This document shows positions 16,535-24,456 of a stretch of 51,068 nt of DNA, in pieces. Position numbers and translations under genes: made by a program. Each line of letters begins with the position of its first letter. Position 1 is the first letter of the stretch. Under the pieces are notes generated by a model, which made no database searches, had not been told where the DNA came from, and was given only the letters and a program-made list of their open reading frames with translations. Origin of the DNA: an uncultured Lentisphaeria bacterium (GTDB taxonomy: Bacteria; Verrucomicrobiota; Lentisphaeria; Victivallales; Victivallaceae); contig CAIPAT010000065.1 of NCBI GenBank assembly GCA_903863035.1, forward strand, positions 1 through 51,068. The letters are read 5' to 3'.

Positions 16535-17947
16535 ATGAAGAAATGTTTCAGATTCGCAGTTATCGGCGACACGCATTACTGCTGGCAGAAACACCACCCT
16601 GCCGCCTGGCAGCGCAACGGTCCGGCAAGTAATGTTCCGGATTATATACGTTATATGGAAATGTTGAATACCGGCGGAATTCCGCTGCTGCGCAAACTGG
16701 CGGACATGCAACCGGAACTGTTGATCTCTACCGGCGATTACGTTGAAGGCGGACTGAACGACAAACCGGAATATGCCGCCGAAGAAATACTGGATGGCTG
16801 GGCGTTGCTGAATCAGGCCGGCATTCCAGTCCTGATTGCCAAAGGAACTCATGAAGGCGGAATTGACACTCCTGGCGGGCGCGCTTTCCGTGAACAAATT
16901 CTCCCAAAAACGGCCGCAGGCAGCGTCATTTTCCGTGAGTATTATCGTTATGATTTACACGGATGTGTATTTCTGATCCTCGATTATCTGCAATTTGAAC
17001 CGGGCGGCGAGCAGGAATCATGGTTAATCAACGAACTGGAACAGGCGTCACGCACCGCCCGCCGCATCTACATTTTCGCACATCCTCCGCTTTATCTGTG
17101 GGGACGCCACTTTTTCGACACTCCAGGCTTTGCGGTCAGGATAGAAAAATTATGCCGTAAGTATCCGGTAGATGCCTATTTCTGCGGACATACGCACAAC
17201 CAATCCGTCAGTTTTCACCGGACGGAAAGCAACGGAAACGGGTTCCTTCAACTGACCGGTTCCGCAGTCGGCTATCCTGACATGCCGGTAACCAGCCTCG
17301 ACACTTATCACCGCATTGCGGAATACGATACCGGCGACCAGTATTTGTGGGGGATTCTTGAAGACAGCGCACCAGGTTTCTTCATGGTTGAAGTGGATGG
17401 AAATGAAACGCATATCGAATGGCATTCCATGACAGACTCTGCCTCCTTAATGCTTCCCGCGCGCCGGTTGCGGCCGGTATGCCTGAAGCAGCCATCCTGC
17501 GCGCCGGCGGATCATCGCTTGTCAGATCATGATCTGTATCAGATTAAAGGAGCCTGGATAAATATTTTCAGTGTTATTCGCGGGAATAATGATTCGGAAA
17601 TTAAAATCAACGGGGTTGCGCTGGGTGCAATTCCGGAAAACGTGTCTTATGCCGCACGCCGCTTTATCACTTTGCCGGAACACGCCGTTAACCGAATCGG
17701 GTTATGCAACCGGGTAGAAATCAGTATGCCGCATCTTCAAGTATTTGCGCTGGGAAGCATTTCTCTGGAGGTGCTGTTATATGATGGCAGACTCGTCCGT
17801 TCTCATGTCGCGCCGGAAAACATGGTTTGCGGCCAGGTCTGGCAGGAATACCGCCACCCGGAACGGTTCCATTATGTCAAGCCAGGCGAGACCGTGACGA
17901 TTACTGTAATTTTTAATCCGGCGACAATGGAAACTGTTAACAGTTAA
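16535..17947 (+). CDS. Calcineurin-type metallophosphoesterase (470 aa)
   Basis: The N-terminal part is a binuclear-metal phosphoesterase domain: GDTH (D12, H14), GDYVE (D68), GTHE (104-107), a FAHPP motif with a metal His and GHTHN (about 217-221). The third motif is normally GNH[DE]; the metal-bridging Asn is Thr here. The last about 180 residues form a beta-rich domain after a linker, of unknown role. No signal peptide is seen. AAGGAG lies 11 nt before ATG 16535. The gene is transcribed alone; an RNA gene follows. Confidence 0.8.
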   Translation: MKKCFRFAVIGDTHYCWQKHHPAAWQRNGPASNVPDYIRYMEMLNTGGIPLLRKLADMQPELLISTGDYVEGGLNDKPEYAAEEILDGWALLNQAGIPVLIAKGTHEGGIDTPGGRAFREQILPKTAAGSVIFREYYRYDLHGCVFLILDYLQFEPGGEQESWLINELEQASRTARRIYIFAHPPLYLWGRHFFDTPGFAVRIEKLCRKYPVDAYFCGHTHNQSVSFHRTESNGNGFLQLTGSAVGYPDMPVTSLDTYHRIAEYDTGDQYLWGILEDSAPGFFMVEVDGNETHIEWHSMTDSASLMLPARRLRPVCLKQPSCAPADHRLSDHDLYQIKGAWINIFSVIRGNNDSEIKINGVALGAIPENVSYAARRFITLPEHAVNRIGLCNRVEISMPHLQVFALGSISLEVLLYDGRLVRSHVAPENMVCGQVWQEYRHPERFHYVKPGETVTITVIFNPATMETVNS

Positions 17948-17998
17948 AAAAAATCTGCCTCAAAATTGGCAAGACTATAAAAAATTGCAGAATTACTA

Positions 17999-18027
17999 TT
18001 GACTTTTCAGCATTGATAATGTATGCT
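17999..18027 (+). promoter_or_regulatory. Promoter of the small RNA gene
   Basis: TTGACT (17999-18004) and TATGCT (18022-18027) with a 17-nt spacer. The closing stem of the RNA begins 8 nt after the -10. Confidence 0.7.
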
Positions 18028-18034
18028 TATAACC

Positions 18035-18127
18035 AGAAAGCAGGTCAATCTCTGAACAATATAGCATCGGGGCCGCGAGGTCTCAATTTAAATTTCTTTT
18101 AGAGTTTAATACCTGCTTTCTTTTTTT
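18035..18127 (+). ncRNA. Candidate small structured RNA, about 93 nt, with own promoter and terminator
   Basis: AGAAAGCAGGT (18035-18045) pairs perfectly over 11 bp with ACCTGCTTTCT (18111-18121), which runs into TTTTTTT. Inside, CTCTGAA pairs with TTTAGAG (7 bp, one G-U), and GGGGCC-GCGA-GGTCTC forms a 6-bp hairpin (two G-U pairs) capped by a GNRA tetraloop. So 5' and 3' ends close the whole molecule and the terminator is part of the closing stem. It lacks the signatures of SRP RNA, 6S RNA, tmRNA or RNase P, and no protein frame is present. Family unknown; a trans-acting sRNA is the simplest reading. Confidence 0.65.
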
Positions 18128-18496
18128 ATATACTCCCGCAATATTTTCCTGCAGAATATAGTATTAAATCAATCACAGAGGCATCCCGCCGTCGCGGAAA
18201 CACGGAGAAAGAATCAATATTTGATTCTTATCGGTAACATCATTGAACTTGTAGTTCGCGAAAACAACCATTCCGCAGAAGATGCAACTTGAGACAGCAA
18301 TAATTCCAAACGTGTGTACGCATGCTTGAATTCAGTATAGGAAATAGAGAAATACTAAACTCCCGGACTTTCAAATTTATCGACCAATGAGTATATTAAA
18401 CTTAATAAATGTCGAAAGCATGAATAATTCAATTCCAAGCTGGAACGTCGTTGGCTGGAAATAAACCGTTATTCTGTAAATCTAAGGATAAAAGGG

Positions 18497-18742
18497 ATGT
18501 TGATTGACGGATTTAAATTGATGATTATAGGAATAGGAACTGTCTTTATCTTTTTAGGTTTGATGGTTTTTATTATTTCACTTTCTGCAAAAATTCTAGC
18601 CCCGTTTGCCGGGTTGCTTGAAAAGAAAGCTGAAAATCTCGGAATTAAATCAATACCGCCGCCGGAGAACACTGACAAACTGCACGTTGCCGCCGCGATT
18701 GCAGCAGTGCAGATGCATCGCAAAAACAATCAGAAGAATTAA
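18497..18742 (+). CDS. oadG: Oxaloacetate/acyl-CoA decarboxylase gamma subunit OadG (81 aa)
   Basis: A small membrane protein with one N-terminal transmembrane helix (about residues 8-33, LMIIGIGTVFIFLGLMVFII), the G-x-G-T/M-x-x-V-F signature of OadG, followed by a polar linker with Pro (about 50-60) and a C-terminal helix HVAAAIAAVQMHRKN, the usual end of the gamma subunit. It anchors the alpha and beta subunits and holds Zn in some members. It comes 9 bp before oadA. Confidence 0.9.
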   Translation: MLIDGFKLMIIGIGTVFIFLGLMVFIISLSAKILAPFAGLLEKKAENLGIKSIPPPENTDKLHVAAAIAAVQMHRKNNQKN

Positions 18743-18751
18743 GGTGTTTTT

Positions 18752-20545
18752 ATGAAAAAAATCAGATTCATGGATACTTCATTCCGGGACGGTTTTCAAT
18801 CATGCCTGGGTGCCCGCATCAGAACCGAGGATTTTATTCCGGCGCTTCAGGCGGCCATTGCCGCCGGAACAGATAATTTTGAAATCGGCGGCGGGGCATG
18901 TTTTCAGAGTCCATATTTCTATTGTCAGCAGGACGCTTTTGAGACGATGGACAAGTGCCGCCAAGCCGTCGGCCCGGACGTCAATCTGCAAACATTGTCC
19001 AGAGGTGCGAATGCGGTCGGACTTATCTCTCAGTCCCGTGATATTATTGATCTTCACGCTAAGTTGTTCAAAAAACACGGCATTTCAACGATCCGCAATT
19101 TTGACGCGCTCAATGACGTACGCAATCTGGCCTATTCCGGCAGCCGGATCAACGCCGCGGGCCTTAAACACCAGATCACCATTTCTATGATGGGGCTGCC
19201 GCCTGAACTTGACGGGCAGTATGCGCATTCCCCGCAGTTTTATGCTGATGGTCTGAACATCGCGCTGAAAGCGGAAATCCCCTTCGACAGCGTCGCTTTT
19301 AAAGACGCCTCCGGAACCGCAACGCCATTTACTGTTTTTGAAACAATTAAAGCTGCGCGGAGGCTCCTGCCTGAAAGTATGTTAATCGAATTCCATACAC
19401 ATGACACCGCTGGAATGGCGGTTTCCTGTAATATGGCCGCGATTGAAGCCGGAGCCGATATTATTGACCTGGCAATGAGTCCGCTGAGCGGCGGAACCTG
19501 CCAGGCTGATATCCTGACCATGTGGCATCGACTCAAGGGCACTGATTACACGCTGGACATTGATTATGAGAAAATTCTTGAAGCTGAAGCAATTTTCGAG
19601 AAATGCCTCGACAAATATTTCATTCCGCCGGAATCCCGCGAGGTCAGTCCGCTGATTATCTTTTCTCCGATGCCGGGCGGCGCGTTGACCGCCAATACCC
19701 AGATGATGCGGGATAATAATTGTCTGGAGCTTTATCCGCAGGTTATCCGGGAAATGCGCGAAGTCGTCGCCAAAGGCGGTTTCGGTACCTCTGTGACACC
19801 GGTTTCCCAGTTCTATTTTCAGCAGGCGTTTGCCAACGTCACTCACGGCAAATGGAAACAGATCACCGATGGCTACGGCAAAATGGTGCTGGGATACTTC
19901 GGTCATACGCCGGCAGACCCGGACCCGGAAATCGTGCGGCTGGCCTCTGAACAGCTCGGCTTGAAACCGACCGCGGAAGATGTTCATGACATTAATGACC
20001 GCAATCCCAAACTCGGGATCAAAGCCGCGACGGCAAAACTTCAGGAAGCGGGCTTGCCGATTACTGACGAGAATATATTTATTGCCGCAACGTGTGAAAA
20101 CAAAGGCATCGAATTTTTGAAAGGCAATTGCACACTTGGAATCCGCTACAAAGCGGATGAAGAAAAAAAAGCGGCGCCGGCCAATACGGAACCGGTTAAA
20201 CCCGGACCGGCCTGTTATGTCGTTAATGTGGAAGGCAGAATCTTTAATGTTCAGGTTGCTGAAGGCGGAACCGTTTTTGCCGCCCCGGCAGCGGAAAAAT
20301 TACCTGTCGCCGGTGTAGACAAAGATTCTTTTGCTGTTGTTTCGCCAATGCCCGGAACCGTAACTAAAATTATGGTTAATACCGGAATGGCTGTTGAGGC
20401 GGGCGATACGGTCATTATGCTGGAAGCGATGAAAATGGAGTCAGCCATCAAAACCCACAAAAGCGGAATAGTTTTTTCAATTCCGGTAACTGCCGGACAG
20501 GCCGTAGCCACCGGCGACACTCTCGTTGTAATAGAGGAATGTTAA
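18752..20545 (+). CDS. oadA: Biotin-dependent Na+-pump decarboxylase, alpha subunit OadA-like (597 aa)
   Basis: The carboxyltransferase TIM barrel has the DTxxRDxxQS motif (as DTSFRDGFQS, residues 8-17), the carbamylated-lysine region VAFKDASGTATP and the metal histidines in FHTHDTAGM. A conserved CT domain follows, then a flexible linker and a biotinyl domain with EAMKMES; biotin lysine K561. The alpha subunit transfers the carboxyl group from substrate to biotin. The barrel sequence departs from classical OadA at several points (for example GGTCQAD for SGTSQP), so the substrate (oxaloacetate, methylmalonyl-CoA or another) is not fixed by sequence. It is followed 3 bp later by oadB. Confidence 0.85.
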   Translation: MKKIRFMDTSFRDGFQSCLGARIRTEDFIPALQAAIAAGTDNFEIGGGACFQSPYFYCQQDAFETMDKCRQAVGPDVNLQTLSRGANAVGLISQSRDIIDLHAKLFKKHGISTIRNFDALNDVRNLAYSGSRINAAGLKHQITISMMGLPPELDGQYAHSPQFYADGLNIALKAEIPFDSVAFKDASGTATPFTVFETIKAARRLLPESMLIEFHTHDTAGMAVSCNMAAIEAGADIIDLAMSPLSGGTCQADILTMWHRLKGTDYTLDIDYEKILEAEAIFEKCLDKYFIPPESREVSPLIIFSPMPGGALTANTQMMRDNNCLELYPQVIREMREVVAKGGFGTSVTPVSQFYFQQAFANVTHGKWKQITDGYGKMVLGYFGHTPADPDPEIVRLASEQLGLKPTAEDVHDINDRNPKLGIKAATAKLQEAGLPITDENIFIAATCENKGIEFLKGNCTLGIRYKADEEKKAAPANTEPVKPGPACYVVNVEGRIFNVQVAEGGTVFAAPAAEKLPVAGVDKDSFAVVSPMPGTVTKIMVNTGMAVEAGDTVIMLEAMKMESAIKTHKSGIVFSIPVTAGQAVATGDTLVVIEEC

Positions 20546-20548
20546 ACA

Positions 20549-22159
20549 ATGTGTTTCGTTAAAAAACTGTTTACGCTTTTAACGCTGCTGGTTACAATCA
20601 CTGCTTTCGCCGATAATACTTTATCCGGAAGCGGAAATAACAGCGGCGATGAGGTTTTCGCCTGGAAAACGCAGTCTGACGGAACTGTTGAATTAATTTA
20701 TATATGGGATAAGCCTGCGACCGTATATTCGCTTGCGGTTCAGGACGGGCAGCATGTTCTTCCGGGAAGAGAATTAATGATATTGAATATCACGGGCCGG
20801 AGCAAAGCCACCCTGAACATTGCTCAGGCGATGCAAATCGTTAAAGTGAATCCGGCCGTTTACACTGCGGCTGCGCTTCAGCCTGGAGAAAGTCTTCTGA
20901 CCATGAAGCCGGACAGACTGGTGCATGATTCAGTCATGTCGTCCGGCGGCAGCGGCAAGTCCGGGTTGCCTGGCTGGGGGACGCTGTTCAGCGAACTCTG
21001 GAAAAACACCGGAATTTATGATATAATCCGCCAAAGTTGCGCCGACTTTAAAACCACCTGGTCGCTTGGCCTGGGCAGAGTTATCATGATGCTGGTTGGA
21101 ATCCTGCTGATTTATCTGGCTATCTTTAAAGAATTCGAGCCGTTACTGCTGCTGCCGATAGGCTTCGGCGCAATTCTGGCAAATATCCCGCTTGCTGGAA
21201 TTGCCGGACCGGACGGGTTGCTGGGAATGATTTACAGTGTGGGAATCACTTCCGGAGTATTCCCCTTGCTGATTTTTCTCGGTGTCGGCGCCATGACGGA
21301 CTTCGGTCCGATGATCGCCAATCCTAAAACTTCCCTGCTCGGCGCTGCCGCGCAACTGGGTATATTTATCGCCTTGATCGGGGCATTGCTGCTTACCGGA
21401 TTGGACATTGGAATTAACTTTGATTTGAGGGATGCCGCCAGTATTGGTATTATCGGCGGCGCGGATGGACCAACGTCCATCTATCTGACCAGCAAACTTT
21501 CGCCGAGGCTGCTTGGCCCGGTAGCGGTTGCCGCATATTCTTATATGGCGTTAGTACCGATAATCCAGCCGCCGATTATGAGATTGCTGACAACGGAAGC
21601 TGAACGTAAAATTAAAATGAAGCAGCTCCGGCATGTTTCTAAACTTGAGAAAATATGTTTTCCGATAGTTATTACGCTGCTTTGCGGACTGCTGCTGCCG
21701 GATGCTGCGCCGCTGATCGGAATGCTGATGTTCGGCAATCTGCTGCGGGAATGCGGCGTGGTCGACCGGCTCAGCAAAACCGCCCAGAACTCCATGATTA
21801 ATATTGTGACCATTTTTCTCGGACTTGCCGTCGGATCCAAGCTTTCCGCGGATAAATTCCTGAATTTGGAAACGCTCGGTATACTGGTGCTCGGCGCAAT
21901 CGCCTTCGCCTTCGGAACCGCCGGGGGGGTCATTCTGGGTAAAATCATGAATAAAATATGCAAAGATCCGATTAATCCGCTGATCGGCGCAGCCGGCGTT
22001 TCAGCAGTTCCAATGTCAGCCAGGGTTGTCAACAAAGTCGGGCTTGAGTCAGACGAGCATAATTTTCTGCTGATGCATGCGATGGGGCCGAACGTTTCCG
22101 GTGTAATCGGTTCCGCCATAGTGGCCGGGGTATTGCTCAAGGCGATTTCATTGATTTAG
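20549..22159 (+). CDS. oadB: Na+-translocating decarboxylase beta subunit OadB with extra N-terminal domain (536 aa)
   Basis: The core (about 173-536) is the multispanning OadB channel with [20 protein letters not shown], the essential Asp in [10 protein letters not shown] and the NVSG motif near residue 518, all needed for Na+ passage coupled to decarboxylation of carboxybiotin. The family is normally about 380-440 residues. Here about 145 residues precede it: a signal-like segment (8-21, ending AFA) and a beta-rich domain (30-125) with repeated ILN and LTM strands, which would be periplasmic. Start follows GAGG overlapping the end of oadA. This is the last gene of the oadGAB unit; a hairpin at 22186 follows. 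Confidence 0.88.
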   Translation: MCFVKKLFTLLTLLVTITAFADNTLSGSGNNSGDEVFAWKTQSDGTVELIYIWDKPATVYSLAVQDGQHVLPGRELMILNITGRSKATLNIAQAMQIVKVNPAVYTAAALQPGESLLTMKPDRLVHDSVMSSGGSGKSGLPGWGTLFSELWKNTGIYDIIRQSCADFKTTWSLGLGRVIMMLVGILLIYLAIFKEFEPLLLLPIGFGAILANIPLAGIAGPDGLLGMIYSVGITSGVFPLLIFLGVGAMTDFGPMIANPKTSLLGAAAQLGIFIALIGALLLTGLDIGINFDLRDAASIGIIGGADGPTSIYLTSKLSPRLLGPVAVAAYSYMALVPIIQPPIMRLLTTEAERKIKMKQLRHVSKLEKICFPIVITLLCGLLLPDAAPLIGMLMFGNLLRECGVVDRLSKTAQNSMINIVTIFLGLAVGSKLSADKFLNLETLGILVLGAIAFAFGTAGGVILGKIMNKICKDPINPLIGAAGVSAVPMSARVVNKVGLESDEHNFLLMHAMGPNVSGVIGSAIVAGVLLKAISLI

Positions 22160-22185
22160 CTCATGCGATTTGAAAAGATCCATCC

Positions 22186-22257
22186 AGGTTGCGTTTGCTA
22201 TACCATGTTCCTTTGTCAGACGAGTATTGCCTCCGGCAAAGGCTGAATTCGCAACCT
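22186..22257. terminator. Nested hairpin between oadB and the converging symporter gene
   Basis: AGGTTGCG (22186-22193) pairs with CGCAACCT (22250-22257); inside lie CCTTTG/CAAAGG and TTGCC-TCC-GGCAA. The position between convergent genes suggests a bidirectional terminator, but the U tracts are poor. Confidence 0.45.
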
Positions 22258-22279
22258 TACTTTAGATTGCGAACCGGCA

Positions 22280-24322
22280 TTATCTGTCAAATTCTTCTTT
22301 AATGATATTCTCTTTTTCTTTTTCGGATACAAATCCGTCGTCGTGCTCATCAATTTTCTCGGTAGCCAGATCGCGAAATAAACTGATGGCATCACGGATG
22401 CCGCCGATGGCAAGCCAGATGGTGCAAATAGTTCCCAGGACAACAGAGAATGCGACCAGCTTCCACCACCATATTTCACTCCATATTGCGTCAGTTATCC
22501 AGTCTGTGGCCAGACAAAGAACGGTTCCGATAACGAACAGAAACCAGAAGCCCATGGATTTTATAAAAGTAGCCCATGCGATAAACTTGTCAAAGCTGGT
22601 AAATGATCCGGAGATGCCGATAGCCTTGTGCCAGTTGAATTTGACATTTAATGACTTCGCTTCATCCGGAGCAACCACGTCCTTCTGGACAGCATAAATA
22701 CCACGGTGCAGTAGTTTGTCCATGTCATAGACCCGTTTCGGGCCAAGCAGCGAAACCAGCACATAACTGGTTAATGAGGTAATCATCGCAATAAAAAATA
22801 TTATCTGCCCGTTAACCGGAAATTTCGCTTTATTAGCAACCAGCCACGCTGAATCATTCCATACTTCCAGTAAAGCAGGAGCCAGATATCCCGGCCATAG
22901 CTGCTGGATCAAAATGCCGCCGAAGGCCAGGATTGTTCCGACCGTAAGCGAAGTCCATGCAGCTGCAGTAGTGCCGCGCTTCCAGTAAAGTCCACCCAGA
23001 ATCACGGAGCCGGCTCCGCCAAGATAAATGGCTCCGGTAAGGGCAAAATACATCATAATAAAGTCTTTTAAAGGAAATAGCATGCTGAAAGTAAATCCGA
23101 AAACCGCCACCCCGCAAATTGACAGGCGGAGGATCAGCATATGACGCTTCGGCTCAATCGGCCGGTTGCGCAGCGGCATATAGACATCCTGCACAAAAAT
23201 TGTTCCCCATGCATGTAAATAAGTGTCGTCGCAACTGATGGCGCAGGCGACAATGATAGCGGCAAACAATCCCATCACGCCTACTGGCAGCACATGGGTA
23301 AGGAACAGCGGAACCGTCATCTGACTTTGAATCATGGGGTCACTGATTTTGGCAATCTCCGCCTGGATCGGAGCTGCTATGGAACTGAATCCTGGGAGGT
23401 GCAAAACAGCATAGGCTGCCAGCGGGATCAGTAGCATGCATAAGCCGCTGGCAACTGTCCGCCAGCTGCCGATGATTCCCGCCATTACCGCCTCGTGCGG
23501 ATTTTTAGCCGAAGCATTGTACCCGGAATTACCCTGCCAGGCGCGTGTGTTTAAAATAGCGCCGAACACCCCGATCAGAAAAAACCAGACATTGAAGTCA
23601 GCCACTTTTGAGGTTTTAAAAGGGTTGATCATCGACTGGCCTGGCGGTGCAATCTGCAATCCGGCCATGATATCATTCCAACTGAAAGAGTACAGCAGAA
23701 AGAACATTAGAAAAAGGAAAATGAGCATCATCAGAATGCCCTGAAAAAAGTCTGTCAGAATGATGCTTACCTGGCCGCCGACGCAGGCAATAAATAAAGC
23801 AATTGACAAGTAAATAAACATTACTGCCGGGAACATCGAAATTTCAAAACCGCCCACAGTAAACTCCTGCGGCAATCCGAAGAAATATATGATAAAACGG
23901 GCGGTTACAGCAGGAAAAATGCCATAGTTTAAAATACCGGAAATCCAGCAGAGCGATCCGGCATAAAAACGAAAAGCCCGGCTGTAGCGCACCTCAAAAA
24001 ACTGAGCCAGCGTCAATGCGCGAGTTTGCCGGAAACGGAAAATCACAAAGCCGGTCAGAGCAATAATCAGACCAACCGGAATGGACATCATGCTCCACCA
24101 TTGAGTAGGCAGCCCGGCCTTGTACACCATTTCCCACATCGCAATCAGGGATATAGCGCCGCCGAAACCGCCGGATACGGCGAGCAGATAACGCCCCGCC
24201 ATGCGGTTAGCCGCCAGAAAATCCGCCACACTCCGGATACTGCTTTTGACGTATAGAGTAATTGCGACAAGAAGCGATAACAACACTCCGACAATAGTCC
24301 AGTCCACCCAATGCAAATTCAT
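22280..24322 (-). CDS. Sodium:solute symporter, SSS family (680 aa)
   Basis: A LeuT-fold transporter with about 13-15 hydrophobic segments, opening with the LNWxD-like NLHWVDWTIVGVLLSLLV helix, the VADFLAANR loop, and the RYLLAVSGGFGGAISLIA helix typical of the SSS family. Substrates in the family include sugars, organic anions, amino acids and urea; here the substrate is open. The C-terminal 180 residues hold extra membrane segments (WITDAIWSEIWWWKLVAFS) and a charged tail, making it longer than most members. AAGGAATTAA precedes ATG 24322. It converges on oadB and would use the Na+ gradient that pump makes. Confidence 0.85.
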   Translation of the reverse strand: MNLHWVDWTIVGVLLSLLVAITLYVKSSIRSVADFLAANRMAGRYLLAVSGGFGGAISLIAMWEMVYKAGLPTQWWSMMSIPVGLIIALTGFVIFRFRQTRALTLAQFFEVRYSRAFRFYAGSLCWISGILNYGIFPAVTARFIIYFFGLPQEFTVGGFEISMFPAVMFIYLSIALFIACVGGQVSIILTDFFQGILMMLIFLFLMFFLLYSFSWNDIMAGLQIAPPGQSMINPFKTSKVADFNVWFFLIGVFGAILNTRAWQGNSGYNASAKNPHEAVMAGIIGSWRTVASGLCMLLIPLAAYAVLHLPGFSSIAAPIQAEIAKISDPMIQSQMTVPLFLTHVLPVGVMGLFAAIIVACAISCDDTYLHAWGTIFVQDVYMPLRNRPIEPKRHMLILRLSICGVAVFGFTFSMLFPLKDFIMMYFALTGAIYLGGAGSVILGGLYWKRGTTAAAWTSLTVGTILAFGGILIQQLWPGYLAPALLEVWNDSAWLVANKAKFPVNGQIIFFIAMITSLTSYVLVSLLGPKRVYDMDKLLHRGIYAVQKDVVAPDEAKSLNVKFNWHKAIGISGSFTSFDKFIAWATFIKSMGFWFLFVIGTVLCLATDWITDAIWSEIWWWKLVAFSVVLGTICTIWLAIGGIRDAISLFRDLATEKIDEHDDGFVSEKEKENIIKEEFDR

Positions 24323-24456
24323 TTAATTCCTTTTCGATACATAAAGAACCGCGTTTTAATTATTCCGTTATTTTATTAATATTGTACCCGCAGGGAGCTA
24401 TCAAAAAATAGACTTGACAACTCCTTAACCGTAAAAATAACTTGATTGCGATAAAA

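Larger units (their letters stand above)
17948..18496. other. Intergenic region with the small RNA gene
   Basis: The first part (17999-18127) is a small RNA gene with its own promoter. From 18128 to 18496 I see no gene, hairpin or clear promoter, apart from AAGGAT at the end serving as the RBS of oadG. Confidence 0.6.

Noticed and set aside
18128-18496. A leader or riboswitch for oadG
   Set aside because: No stable hairpin series or conserved motif was found between the small RNA gene and oadG.
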